Assembly: GCA_032250895.1 (NCBI GenBank)
Contig: JAVVEZ010000013.1
Location: 1 to 54,557, forward strand
Source of the DNA: JAVVEZ01 sp032250895
Lineage (GTDB): Bacteria > Pseudomonadota > Gammaproteobacteria > Pseudomonadales > Pseudohongiellaceae
Length of the DNA stretch: 54,557 bases
Reading direction: 5' to 3'
Below are positions 16,342-23,585 of the stretch, in pieces. The notes under the pieces are model-generated. The model did not search any database, was not told the origin of the DNA, and saw only the letters and a list, made by a program, of their open reading frames with translations. Each line of letters starts with the position of its first letter. The first letter of the stretch is position 1. The position numbers were made by a program, and so were the translations under genes.

Positions 16342-16350
16342 TGGTATGAT
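16342..16350 (+). promoter_or_regulatory. Extended -10 promoter before purK
   Basis: TG-G-TATGAT at 16342-16350 is an extended -10 element with no recognisable -35. The bases that follow, TCGCCGC, make a GC-rich discriminator, a feature associated with negative stringent control. It ends 36 bases before the purK start. Confidence 0.5.
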
Positions 16351-16386
16351 TCGCCGCTTTCCTGTTATTCGGCTTGCTTTGACGAC

Positions 16387-17526
16387 ATGAAAGCTTTCTA
16401 TCAAGACTTCAGACTGGGTATCCTCGGCGGCGGCCAGCTCGGCAGGATGCTGATTCAGTCCTGCGTCAACTTCAATATCCACACCTGTGTCCTCGATCCG
16501 GATCCGGCTGCTCCCTGCCAGGGTCTGGCCAATGAGTTCCAGCAAGGCTCCATCCGCGACTTCGAAACCGTGTACCGCTTCGGCAAGCAAGTCGACATGC
16601 TCACGATCGAAATCGAGAATGTCAATGTCGAGGCTCTGTTCCGCCTGGAACAGGAGGGACTGACCATTTACCCCCAGCCACGGGTGATTGCAATCATCCA
16701 GGACAAGCGCTTGCAGAAACAGTTTTACCGGGACCATGGCATCCCCACGGCGGATTTCATGCTGGTGGACAACCGGGCGGCGGTACAGCAACAGGCCGCC
16801 TACCTGCCGGCCTTCAATAAGCTGGGCAAGGGCGGCTATGATGGTGGCGGAGTGCGCCGGCTGGATGGCCCGCAAGATCTTGGAAATGCCTTTGATGAGC
16901 CGGGGATATTAGAGAAGTCCATTGATTTTGAAAGGGAAATTTCTGTCATAGCGGCGCGGGGCAGCAGCGGAGAAATTGTGGTTTTTCCGGCAGTGGAATG
17001 TATTTTTCATCCCCGTTACAACCTGGTCGACTACCTGCTTTCACCCAGCGCCGCATCAGCCGCGGTACAGGACAGGGCACAGGCCATAGCCCGTCAGGTG
17101 GCGCAAAGCCTGGAGATCGTCGGTTTGCTGGCCGTGGAGATGTTCGTCACCAGGACAGGTGATGTGCTGGTCAACGAAGTTGCTCCACGCCCTCACAACA
17201 GTGGGCATCAGACCATCAACGCCAATCACACCTCCCAATATGAACAACATTTGCGCGCAATTCTGGGTCTGCCTCTGGGCGCCACCGGGATCAAGGCAGC
17301 CGCCGCCATGGTGAACCTGTTGGGTGAAGAGGGCCACACCGGGCTTGCCCGTTATACCGGGCTGCGCGAACTGCTGAGTATTGAAGGCGCCAACCTGTTC
17401 CTGTATGGCAAGAAACACACTCGCCCCCGGCGCAAGATGGGCCATATCACGATTCTCGATGATGATATCGCCAGTCTGCGGGAAAAAGTTCAACAGGTAA
17501 AAAAGGTGATTAAAGTACTGACATGA
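16387..17526 (+). CDS. purK: N5-carboxyaminoimidazole ribonucleotide synthase
   Basis: A 379-residue ATP-grasp enzyme that converts AIR, ATP and bicarbonate to N5-CAIR in purine synthesis. The nucleotide-binding N-terminus is GILGGGQLGRMLIQS (11-25). The central ATP-grasp region has NKLGKGGYDGGGVRR, and metal-ligand region VNEVAPRPHNSGHQT ends the active site. Several blocks, such as FGKQVDMLTIEIENVNV and IQDKRLQKQFYRDHGIPTA, look like Bacteroidota PurK and not like the Escherichia type. The 3' end overlaps purE by 4 bases (ATGA), giving the order purK-purE, opposite to Escherichia coli. It has a 12-residue N-terminal extension before the first strand. Confidence 0.93.
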   Translation: MKAFYQDFRLGILGGGQLGRMLIQSCVNFNIHTCVLDPDPAAPCQGLANEFQQGSIRDFETVYRFGKQVDMLTIEIENVNVEALFRLEQEGLTIYPQPRVIAIIQDKRLQKQFYRDHGIPTADFMLVDNRAAVQQQAAYLPAFNKLGKGGYDGGGVRRLDGPQDLGNAFDEPGILEKSIDFEREISVIAARGSSGEIVVFPAVECIFHPRYNLVDYLLSPSAASAAVQDRAQAIARQVAQSLEIVGLLAVEMFVTRTGDVLVNEVAPRPHNSGHQTINANHTSQYEQHLRAILGLPLGATGIKAAAAMVNLLGEEGHTGLARYTGLRELLSIEGANLFLYGKKHTRPRRKMGHITILDDDIASLREKVQQVKKVIKVLT

Positions 17527-18032
17527 GTAATTTCAAGGTAGGCATCATCATGGGCAGCAGCTCCGATCTCAAGGTGATGGAGCAGGCTGGAACGGTTCTG
17601 CAGGAATTCGGCATCGCCTTCGAGATCGGCGTGGTGTCGGCCCACCGTACTCCGGAAGCCATGGTGAGCTATGCAAAAGATGCACGCGGGCGCGGCCTGC
17701 AGGTGATCATTGCCGGTGCCGGAGGTGCGGCCCATCTGCCCGGCATGGTGGCCTCGCTGACGACCCTGCCGGTGATCGGTGTGCCGATCAAGTCCAGCAA
17801 TTCCATGGATGGTTGGGATTCGGTCCTGTCCATTCTGCAGATGCCGGCGGGTATCCCGGTGGCTACGGTGGCGCTGAATGGCGCCCGCAATGCAGGCATT
17901 CTGGCGGCGCAGATCATCGGCGCCTTCGACAAGGAGCTTGCCGGCAGACTGGAGGACTACAAGGCGGATCTGAAGCAGAAGGTCCAGGACATGAATGCCG
18001 GTCTGCCCGGCAGTGTATTCAATGAAACCTGA
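17523..18032 (+). CDS. purE: N5-CAIR mutase
   Basis: A 169-residue class I PurE that moves the carboxyl group of N5-CAIR to C4, giving CAIR. The N-terminal phosphate-binding loop IIMGSSSDL (8-16), VVSAHRTPE (37-45) with the catalytic His, and AGAGGAAHLPGMVA are all conserved. The block IKSSNSMDGWDS...VALNGARNAGILAAQI is the form seen in Bacteroidota PurE; gammaproteobacterial enzymes have a different loop here. Its start overlaps the purK stop (ATGA), so the two are translationally coupled. It converges on the bile-acid symporter-family gene. Confidence 0.95.
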   Translation: MSNFKVGIIMGSSSDLKVMEQAGTVLQEFGIAFEIGVVSAHRTPEAMVSYAKDARGRGLQVIIAGAGGAAHLPGMVASLTTLPVIGVPIKSSNSMDGWDSVLSILQMPAGIPVATVALNGARNAGILAAQIIGAFDKELAGRLEDYKADLKQKVQDMNAGLPGSVFNET

Positions 18033-18088
18033 GCTGTTTGCTAATTACTGCATCAAAACATCAGCACGCTGACCCGCTGCTGCCTTCT

Positions 18089-18973
18089 CTATGCAGGAAG
18101 CGGCACAGAGCCATTTCTCAGCTTGCGGGCAAAAGCCATGAAGCTCAGCGCGGTAATTTTCATGAACAGACCATAGACCAGGGTAACGGCGGCATAATCA
18201 GGTACATTCAGTATGGCGATGGCCAGGGTCAGAGCCAGCGACAGGTTCTGGATGCCCACCTCATAGGTAATGGCTATGGTCTGGTCAATATTCAGTTTTC
18301 CGAGACGGGACAGACCATAACCCATCAGCATACAGCTGAGATTGAGAGTCAGAGCCGCCAGCCCCGCTTCCAACAGGTACATCTTCAGGGTGTCGAGACT
18401 GAACCAGGTATTACCGATGATGACCAGGATCAGGATCCCGATGGCCATTTTCCTGACCGGTTCCACCATCAGCGCCGCAAAGGCGGGTTTCAATCTGCGA
18501 ATGGCCATGCCGGTGAGGATGGGTAGAATGGTCAGCATGGCCAGACTCTGCATCATGTTGCCAATCGGAACATTGACGATGGCGCCGGCCTCGGTAAAGG
18601 TGGTCAGTGCCATCCAGGTCAGCAGGGGCATGGTAAACACCGCCAGCAGGCTGGCAATTGACGTCAGGGTCACGGAGAGGGCAATATCCCCCCGGCTGGC
18701 AAAGACATAGGCATTGGAGGTAATACCCCCGGGACAGGCCGCCAGTAGAATCAGGCCGATGGCGATCACCGGCGGTGGCGAAAGCAGAAAAGCCAGGCTG
18801 AAGGCAATGATGGGAAGCAGCAGGAGTTGACCAACGAGCCCGATCAGAACCGCCTTGGGCATGACGACGACACGCAGGATGTCATCGATGGCAAGGGTAA
18901 GCCCGAGCCCCATCATGATCAAAAACAGACCAGCCGGGACGATAATCGTTTGAAAAATATCACCTGCTTCCAT
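18089..18973 (-). CDS. Bile acid:sodium symporter (SBF/BASS) family transporter
   Basis: About 294 residues from ATG at 18973 (MEAGDIFQTI), an integral membrane protein with nine or ten hydrophobic helices. Motifs of the SBF family are present: ILLAACPGGITSNAYVFASRGDIALSV split by a membrane break (the sodium site region), and AITYEVGIQNLSLALTLA in the second repeat. Family members move bile acids, pantoate, oxo-acids or other organic anions with sodium. In bacteria without bile contact the substrate is usually a small organic acid; it cannot be set here. The open frame extends 23 codons upstream; AAGGGG about 10 bases before 18973 favours the shorter form. Confidence 0.85.
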   Translation of the reverse strand: MEAGDIFQTIIVPAGLFLIMMGLGLTLAIDDILRVVVMPKAVLIGLVGQLLLLPIIAFSLAFLLSPPPVIAIGLILLAACPGGITSNAYVFASRGDIALSVTLTSIASLLAVFTMPLLTWMALTTFTEAGAIVNVPIGNMMQSLAMLTILPILTGMAIRRLKPAFAALMVEPVRKMAIGILILVIIGNTWFSLDTLKMYLLEAGLAALTLNLSCMLMGYGLSRLGKLNIDQTIAITYEVGIQNLSLALTLAIAILNVPDYAAVTLVYGLFMKITALSFMAFARKLRNGSVPLPA

Positions 18974-19042
18974 CGAATGCTTACCCCTTGTGTTTCTGTT
19001 TTTGTAGCGGGCCATGGTACCCGAAGCCAAGGCAAGTATCAT

Positions 19043-19082
19043 CCCTTTAAACTTTTACCCCTTAAACTACCACCCTTTAAAC
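19043..19082. repeat. Three 10-bp direct repeats at 15-bp spacing
   Basis: CCCTTTAAAC (19043), CCCCTTAAAC (19058) and CCCTTTAAAC (19073) recur with an exact 15-base period, just before the ribosome site of the DUF2452 gene. The period is neither a whole helical turn nor a known iteron. It may be slippage-derived or a protein-binding array. Confidence 0.6.
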
Positions 19083-19100
19083 CATCGACAGAGAGAGAAC

Positions 19101-19658
19101 ATGCCTGTTAATCCCAATCCGCAGGGCAAGGGTCTGGTGCCGGTATTGCAGGGGCTGGACTCACATCGCCTGAGCCGCTTGTTGCCGGCGAAACCCATCG
19201 ATCAGATACAGCGGGAATTGTTCACTTCCCTGTTCGTGCTGCAAAGTGACATTCGTTTCAATCCGGTACCCGGACGTTCCTACTGGCTCTATCAATGTGA
19301 GGGCCGGTTCCGCCTGCTGCTGGTGGGGCCGACTGAATGGAGTTCCGGTTTCCGGGGGCGCTTTATCGGGGAATGTATTCTCCAGTCAGATCGCACCTGG
19401 ACCCTGATGCTGGATGCCTTCATGGCGCAAGACCAGGCCTTCATGCAGCAGATAGACAGGGAGCGGAACAGGCTCCAGCAATCTCTGGAAGCCGCGGACG
19501 CCGTAGAGGACATCCTGCCGGTTTATGAAGCAGGGCTGACTTTCTATGCCCGGATCCTGGCCTTCACACTGGGCAAATCATTGCGTGCCTCCATGGCCAG
19601 TGCCGGCATCGAGGGTTTGAGTTACAGTGCCGCCAGGGGCCTGCTGACCAGGCAGTAG
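19101..19658 (+). CDS. DUF2452-like protein of unknown function
   Basis: A 185-residue soluble protein from ATG 19101, with GAGAGAGA just upstream; the earlier in-frame start would translate a repeat-derived leader. The core PGRSYWLYQCEGRFRLLLVGPTEWSS...FIGECILQSDRTW has the PG-Y-LY...P-EW...F...L-D-TW pattern I recall from the DUF2452 (human C1orf50-like) family. The N-terminus NPNPQGKGLVPVL is also family-like. The C-terminal half is predicted helical (a long stretch around AQDQAFMQQIDRERNRLQQS could be a coiled coil). No catalytic motif or signal peptide is seen and the function is unknown. Confidence 0.6.
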   Translation: MPVNPNPQGKGLVPVLQGLDSHRLSRLLPAKPIDQIQRELFTSLFVLQSDIRFNPVPGRSYWLYQCEGRFRLLLVGPTEWSSGFRGRFIGECILQSDRTWTLMLDAFMAQDQAFMQQIDRERNRLQQSLEAADAVEDILPVYEAGLTFYARILAFTLGKSLRASMASAGIEGLSYSAARGLLTRQ

Positions 19659-19691
19659 ACAATTTTCCGATGGAGCTGCATGGAGGCTTGT

Positions 19692-19700
19692 TGCTATAAT
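19692..19700 (+). promoter_or_regulatory. Extended -10 promoter before the aminotransferase
   Basis: TG-C-TATAAT at 19692-19700, followed by the GC-rich discriminator CGCCGCCCG; no clear -35. It lies 55 bases before the aminotransferase start and resembles the element in front of purK. Confidence 0.5.
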
Positions 19701-19755
19701 CGCCGCCCGTCCAGCTTGGATAAATTTCGCAACCACTTTTCAGACGGATTCAGCA

Positions 19756-20946
19756 ATGTTCCAGACCATCGAACGGCGTCCACCAGACCCCATCCTGGGG
19801 CTTTCCGCAGCTTACAAAATCGACTCCAACCCCAGCAAGATCGATCTGGGCGTGGGTGTCTACAAGGACGAAGCCGGTAATACTCCGGTCATGAAGGCGG
19901 TCAAGGAGGCCGAGCAAAGGCTGTGGCAGGAAGAAGATTCAAAATCCTATATCGCCCAGGCCGGCCCGGCTTTGTACAACCAATACACCGCTGATCTGCT
20001 CTTTGGTGAAGACCACCCGGTATTGAAAGACAGGCGCAGCTGCACCATTCTGGCTCCCGGTGGTTCCGGCGCGCTGCGGCTTGCCGCCGAGTTCGTCAAC
20101 AATAATTATCCCGGCACCCGGACCTGGGTGAGCAATCCGACCTGGGCCAATCATATTCCCCTGCTGTCCTCTGCCGGTCTGAAACTGGAGCAGTATCCCT
20201 ATTACGACTATGCTTCCCATCGCATCAGCTTCGACAGCATGATGCAGACCCTGAAGCAGGCAGGCAGGGGCGATCTGGTCCTGCTGCATGGCTGCTGCCA
20301 CAATCCCTGCGGGGCGGATCTGAACCGGGAGCAATGGCAGATGGTCGCGGAGCTGGCCTTGAAAAACGGTTTCACTCCCTTTATCGACCTGGCCTATCAG
20401 GGCCTGGGTGATGGTGAAGCCGAGGATGCCTATGGTCTGCGGCTGCTGGCGCGGGAATTGCCTGAGGTGCTGATTGCCAACTCGTATTCCAAAAACTTCG
20501 GGCTGTACCGGGAGCGCGTCGGCGCAGTCACCGTGGTCACCGAAAAAGCTGAACAGGTGGAAGCCTCTGCCAGCCAGATTCTGGTGACTGCCCGGCAGAT
20601 TTATTCGGTGCCACCTTCTCATGGCGCCACGCTGGTGGGCATGATTCTGGATGATGCCCGCCTGAAAGCCGAATGGTCACAGGAGCTGGGCGTCATGCGC
20701 GATCGTATCAATGGTCTGCGCCGTCTGCTGGTGAGCAAGTTGCAGGCCCGGGGTGTCGATCGTGATTTCAGTTTCATTGAACACGAAAAAGGCATGTTCT
20801 CCTTCCTGGGCCTGAATGCTGAACAGGTGCAGAAACTGGTGCAGCAATACAGCATCTATCTGGTGGGCTCCAGCCGCATCAACGTGGCCGGCATCAGTCA
20901 TGCCAACATCGACTATCTGGTGGATGCCATCGCCGAGGTCGTATAA
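19756..20946 (+). CDS. Aspartate/aromatic amino acid aminotransferase (class I, subgroup Ialpha)
   Basis: A 396-residue fold-type I PLP enzyme. The N-terminus DPILGLSAAYKIDSNPSKIDLGVGVYKDE is diagnostic of the AspC/TyrB group. The PLP lysine is K246 in NSYSKNFGLY, the Asn/Asp pair is in HGCCHNPCGADLN and PFIDLAYQGLG, and the C-terminal arginine is in SSRINVAG. It moves amino groups between aspartate or aromatic amino acids and 2-oxoglutarate in the cytoplasm. Aspartate versus aromatic preference is not decidable by eye, so aspC/tyrB is not assigned. It has its own extended -10 promoter. The pirin gene follows 18 bases after its stop. Confidence 0.92.
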   Translation: MFQTIERRPPDPILGLSAAYKIDSNPSKIDLGVGVYKDEAGNTPVMKAVKEAEQRLWQEEDSKSYIAQAGPALYNQYTADLLFGEDHPVLKDRRSCTILAPGGSGALRLAAEFVNNNYPGTRTWVSNPTWANHIPLLSSAGLKLEQYPYYDYASHRISFDSMMQTLKQAGRGDLVLLHGCCHNPCGADLNREQWQMVAELALKNGFTPFIDLAYQGLGDGEAEDAYGLRLLARELPEVLIANSYSKNFGLYRERVGAVTVVTEKAEQVEASASQILVTARQIYSVPPSHGATLVGMILDDARLKAEWSQELGVMRDRINGLRRLLVSKLQARGVDRDFSFIEHEKGMFSFLGLNAEQVQKLVQQYSIYLVGSSRINVAGISHANIDYLVDAIAEVV

Positions 20947-20964
20947 GCCGGGAGTGTGGTCGTC

Positions 20965-21897
20965 ATGACGTGGCAAGCGAGCAAGGACCCGACAGAGCAT
21001 GACGGCAAGAATGACCCGGTAGAGGCCCTGATCGTTCCTCGTGTCCGTGATATCGGTGACTTTACCGTGCGGCGGGCACTGCCGGCACGGCAACGTCAGA
21101 TGGTGGGACCCTTTATTTTTCTTGATCAGATGGGACCGGTGACCTTTGTATCGGATCAGGCCATGGATGTGCGTCCGCATCCCCATATTGGGCTTTCCAC
21201 GATCACCTGGCTGTTTGCAGGTGAAATCCGGCATCGGGACAGTCTCGGTTCCGATCTGACGATAAGACCAGGGGAAGTGAACTGGATGACGGCCGGCAGC
21301 GGGATCGTGCATTCGGAACGTTCACCCCAGTCATCCCGGGGCACGGACAGCACGCTTGCCGGCATTCAGACCTGGGTGGCCCTGCCCAGCGCCAGGGAGG
21401 AAATGGCCCCGGCCTTCGTCCACTACCCGGCCTCTGAGATTCCCCACCTGGACGACAAGGGCATGCGGATAGCCCTTATCGCCGGCTCAGCTTTCGGCAA
21501 GCGCTCGCCGGTGCTGACCGCCAGTGAAACTCTGTATGCAGAAGTGAAACTGGAACAGGGCGGGCAATTATCGCTGCCGGTGCTGGCGGAAGAGCAGGCG
21601 TTGTATCTGTATTCGGGCGAGCTTGACATTGCCGGCGCTCACTTCAAGGCAGGCACACTGATCGTGCTGCGGCCCGAAGCCACTGTGCTTGTCAAGGCCC
21701 TGCAAACCAGCTGCTTCATGCTGCTGGGAGGCGATGGCCTGGACGGCCCCCGATACATCGACTGGAATTTTGTCTCCAGCCGCAAGGAGCGCATCGAGCA
21801 GGCCCGGGACGACTGGCGCGAGCAGCGTTTCGCCAGGGTGCCGGGTGACGAACTGGAATACATTGCATTGCCGGAGAACGTCCGGGAAGCTGAATAA
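20965..21897 (+). CDS. Pirin family protein (first of two)
   Basis: A 310-residue bicupin. The N-terminal cupin holds the iron-site motif HPHIGLSTITWLF with a further His/Glu in IVHSERSP, all conserved in pirins (quercetinase-like YhhW relatives). The start ATG 20965 is chosen over GTG 20956 because the GGGAG ribosome site would be only 2 bases from the GTG. It follows the aminotransferase closely and could be cotranscribed. A second pirin is encoded near 48 kb. Bacterial pirins include quercetin dioxygenases and regulators of pyruvate dehydrogenase; the role here is open. Its stop is followed by a repeat-rich, gene-free stretch. Confidence 0.88.
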   Translation: MTWQASKDPTEHDGKNDPVEALIVPRVRDIGDFTVRRALPARQRQMVGPFIFLDQMGPVTFVSDQAMDVRPHPHIGLSTITWLFAGEIRHRDSLGSDLTIRPGEVNWMTAGSGIVHSERSPQSSRGTDSTLAGIQTWVALPSAREEMAPAFVHYPASEIPHLDDKGMRIALIAGSAFGKRSPVLTASETLYAEVKLEQGGQLSLPVLAEEQALYLYSGELDIAGAHFKAGTLIVLRPEATVLVKALQTSCFMLLGGDGLDGPRYIDWNFVSSRKERIEQARDDWREQRFARVPGDELEYIALPENVREAE

Positions 21898-21964
21898 GCC
21901 GTCCTCCCCGGCAAGCCCTGCGTCACCCCCCGCGTGGTTCCACGCCATCCCCGCGCAAGCCTTA

Positions 21965-21992
21965 CGTCATCCCCGCGCAGGCGGGGATCCAG
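21965..21992. repeat. REP-like short palindrome
   Basis: Perfect stem ATCCCCGC / GCGGGGAT around GCAG. A partial copy lies just upstream (near 21948), a degraded one near 38337, and a full one near 43941. This 'CATCCCCGCGCAGGCGGGGATCC' type of palindrome is common in proteobacterial intergenic DNA. Confidence 0.75.
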
Positions 21993-22005
21993 TCAGGCAA
22001 CCTTG

Positions 22006-22162
22006 TGTCATGCAGATTCAATGAAAGGCCCGGGCAGCGGGGCAGGCTCTCCGGGGGACGCTACGAGTTCATCCCTGAAGGCTCTCTTCGGGCGTCCTGC
22101 CCTCAGAAGCCCCCGGAGCTCCTGCCCCACTACCCGAACCTCCGGCTTCAGGTTTGTTGCCT
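22006..22162. repeat. Dispersed structured repeat, copy 1
   Basis: About 155 bases that recur at 38370-38523 with roughly nine of ten bases identical. The core 22031-22136 folds end to end: outer arm CGGGCAG / CTACCCG (one mismatch), then GGGGCAGG / CCTGCCCC, then CTCCGGGGG / CCCCCGGAG. An inner segment has GAAG...CTTC. The other copy has the same 106-base core length. It could be a MITE-like element, a REP-type mosaic or a structured RNA. A spurious open frame runs through both copies. Confidence 0.8.
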
Positions 22163-22553
22163 ATAAACCCCGCTGAACTGAAGTGGCTCAGCTCGCCATT
22201 GCACCAACGCCGAATCACCCGGGATGGGATCGAAAGCCAAACGGAGGCAACTGATAGTGGATGTCCCTTTTTTGCCTTTTTTGCTTCCCGAGTTGTCAAG
22301 AAAGAACTGTAATCATCGGGACTTTGATTTCTGGAGCAACCCAGGAAACTTCAGATAAGCCCACCAAATCAATGGCATATTCAACATATGCCCGCATTGG
22401 GATATGAGTATGACGAGCACTTTATCAAAATTGACCAAGGCTCCAAATAGTCTGTAAAGATTGGCCCTTTTGGGGGATACGGCTAATCTGCTGGGAAAAC
22501 AGCTTGGAAATAACAGCCTCAGACAAAATAGTCTTTAAGACGACGATATAAAT
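22163..22553. other. Gene-free stretch between repeat and first cassette
   Basis: About 390 bases, visibly more AT-rich than the flanking housekeeping genes. I see no coding frame, promoter or folded site with an RYYYAAC start that would make it a preceding integron cassette. It may contain the site at which the cassette array was inserted, or a degraded attI, but nothing shows an integrase gene. Confidence 0.4.
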
Positions 22554-22576
22554 GTTGGGCGACAAGAAGTGGAGCA

Positions 22577-22604
22577 TTGATTCGGCCCAAGGGGGTGGTA
22601 TGAT
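22577..22604 (+). promoter_or_regulatory. Promoter of the parDE cassette
   Basis: TTGATT (22577-22582), 16-base spacer, TATGAT (22599-22604). It lies inside the cassette, so expression does not depend on an integron promoter, as is usual for cassette-borne toxin-antitoxin modules. Confidence 0.55.
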
Positions 22605-22614
22605 ATTGTCATAC
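22598..22614 (+). promoter_or_regulatory. Palindromic operator of the parDE cassette
   Basis: GTATGA-TATTG-TCATAC, a perfect 6-5-6 inverted repeat overlapping the -10 hexamer and about 26 bases before the antitoxin start. The likely ligand is the ribbon-helix-helix antitoxin alone or with its toxin. Confidence 0.65.
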
Positions 22615-22639
22615 TTCTTCTGTGTTAGGAGCGCTAGCT

Positions 22640-22894
22640 ATGAGCATGCACCGGAAAACCATCACGCTGACTGAACAGCAAGACGACTGGGTGAAAGGTC
22701 AGATTGAAAGCGGTCACTTTGGTAATGACAGTGAGTATATCCGCGATCTCATCCGAAGAGACCAGCAGGCCACAGAACGTCTTGCCACGTTGAGGCAAGC
22801 CCTCGCTGAGGGTGAGTCAAGTGGGAAACCTAAGCCGCTCGATATGGCGGCTATTAAAGCGACGGGCCGCAAGCGGATGAAGGCGGCCAATTAG
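22640..22894 (+). CDS. parD: ParD-like antitoxin (ribbon-helix-helix)
   Basis: An 84-residue protein from ATG 22640 with GGAG 8 bases upstream. The N-terminal half RKTITLTEQQDDWVKGQIESGHFGNDSEYIRDLIR is the classic ParD (CopG/RHH) DNA-binding domain: beta strand KTITL, two helices and the SEYIRDLI block. The C-terminal tail is the disordered toxin-binding part. It neutralises the ParE-like toxin encoded by the next gene, whose GTG start overlaps its TAG stop. As with other ParD proteins it probably represses its own promoter through the palindrome just upstream. Carried on integron cassette 1. Confidence 0.9.
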   Translation: MSMHRKTITLTEQQDDWVKGQIESGHFGNDSEYIRDLIRRDQQATERLATLRQALAEGESSGKPKPLDMAAIKATGRKRMKAAN

Positions 22895-23190
22895 TGCTTA
22901 AGCTGAGTGTCACGCCAAAGGCGGAATCAGACCTCATTGGAATTTGGGTGTATACCTGCGAAGAATGGGGGGTTGATCAGGCGGATAAATACTTGGATCA
23001 ACTGGACGGAGGAATGAAACAGTTGATCAACCATCCATCACTTGGCGCGGATTACACCCATGTTTTTCATGGGTATCGCAGATTGCAAGTCGAGCACCAC
23101 GCGGTTTTTTATCAAGTGGTTGAGCCGGAGGTGGTCGTCGTTCGTGTGCTGCACGAGGACATGGATGCACCTGAAAGGCTTCTGGAGTAA
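22894..23190 (+). CDS. parE: ParE-like toxin (RelE/ParE superfamily)
   Basis: A 98-residue protein starting at GTG 22894, one base overlapping the parD stop. The fold motifs are those of ParE: LSVTPKAESDLIGIWVYTCEEWG, then QLINHPSLGADYTH, GYRRLQVEHHAVFYQV and VVVRVLHEDMD. ParE members poison DNA gyrase, unlike the mRNA-cutting RelE relatives; sequence motifs and pairing with ParD favour ParE here. Its stop is 44 bases before the R'' box of attC1, so the cassette carries nothing else. Toxin-antitoxin modules stabilise integron arrays. Confidence 0.9.
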   Translation: MLKLSVTPKAESDLIGIWVYTCEEWGVDQADKYLDQLDGGMKQLINHPSLGADYTHVFHGYRRLQVEHHAVFYQVVEPEVVVVRVLHEDMDAPERLLE

Positions 23191-23234
23191 GGGCAGCTAT
23201 GTTTTCGATTTCCATCCGGTTCCCTGCCGTTGTC

Positions 23235-23304
23235 GCCCAACAAGCTGCACTCGGAAAAATTACTCGCTGGCGCTCCCAATTTTCCGGTGAGCTAGGCGTT
23301 AACG
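23235..23304 (+). other. attC recombination site of cassette 1
   Basis: Seventy bases from R'' GCCCAAC (23235-23241) to R' GTTAACG (23298-23304). The arms pair as AGCT-[G]-CAC-[T]-C-GGAAAA-[A]-TT against AGCTCACCGGAAAATT. This leaves three unpaired bases, all on the same strand, the hallmark of attC sites that recombine as a folded single strand. Loop ACTCGCTGGCGCTCCC. The outer spacers are unpaired, as expected. Confidence 0.85.
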
Positions 23305-23357
23305 CTCCCCATCATTCGAGACAAGGTGTAAACTCCTAGACAAGTCTGGAGAACCTC

Positions 23358-23585
23358 ATGAATACATTACTTAAACAGGTCGAAGAGCAAGCTCTGAGCC
23401 TCAGCGCGGAGGAGCGTGCAAGGCTTGCCGAGGTAATGTTGGAGTCTCTTTCTGCTCCGCTCGCGGGGATAGAAGAAGGATGGGCCAAAGAGGTCGAGCA
23501 GCGTGTAGCTGCATATGATCGAGGCGACATTCCGACTTGTCCTGCCGAAGAAGTGTTTGCCGAGGCCAAGCGAACCAGCAAGTGA
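23358..23585 (+). CDS. Addiction-module antitoxin-like component
   Basis: A 75-residue acidic protein from ATG 23358 with GGAG 7 bases upstream. The pattern LLKQVEEQALSLSAEERARLAEVMLESL followed by IEEGWAKEVEQRVAAYDRG matches the 'putative addiction module component' family (TIGR02574 type), whose members pair with RelE/ParE toxins. It has no recognisable DNA-binding domain beyond the helical N-terminus. A short palindrome AGAC-AA-GTCT lies at 23338-23347 in front of it. The toxin start GTG overlaps its TGA stop by three bases. Second toxin-antitoxin pair of the cassette array. Confidence 0.85.
   Translation: MNTLLKQVEEQALSLSAEERARLAEVMLESLSAPLAGIEEGWAKEVEQRVAAYDRGDIPTCPAEEVFAEAKRTSK

Larger units (their letters stand above)
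22554..23298 (+). mobile_element. Integron gene cassette 1 (parDE module)
   Basis: Begins at the recombination triplet G/TT of GTTGGGC (22554-22560) and ends at the G/TT of the next core site (23298). Its own R'' box GCCCAAC (23235) is the exact complement of its 5' end, as expected when the excised circle folds its complete attC. It contains promoter, operator, parD-like antitoxin and parE-like toxin. The genes are read in the usual cassette direction. Confidence 0.82.

Noticed and set aside
22009..22176. Short peptides encoded by both copies of the structured repeat (MKGPGS...AGSPGDATSSS)
   Set aside because: The frame exists because the DNA repeat is conserved; stem-preserving changes and lack of a ribosome site argue against translation.
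22163..22553. An additional integron cassette or attI site upstream of cassette 1
   Set aside because: No RYYYAAC box with a foldable arm and no integrase gene could be found in this stretch.
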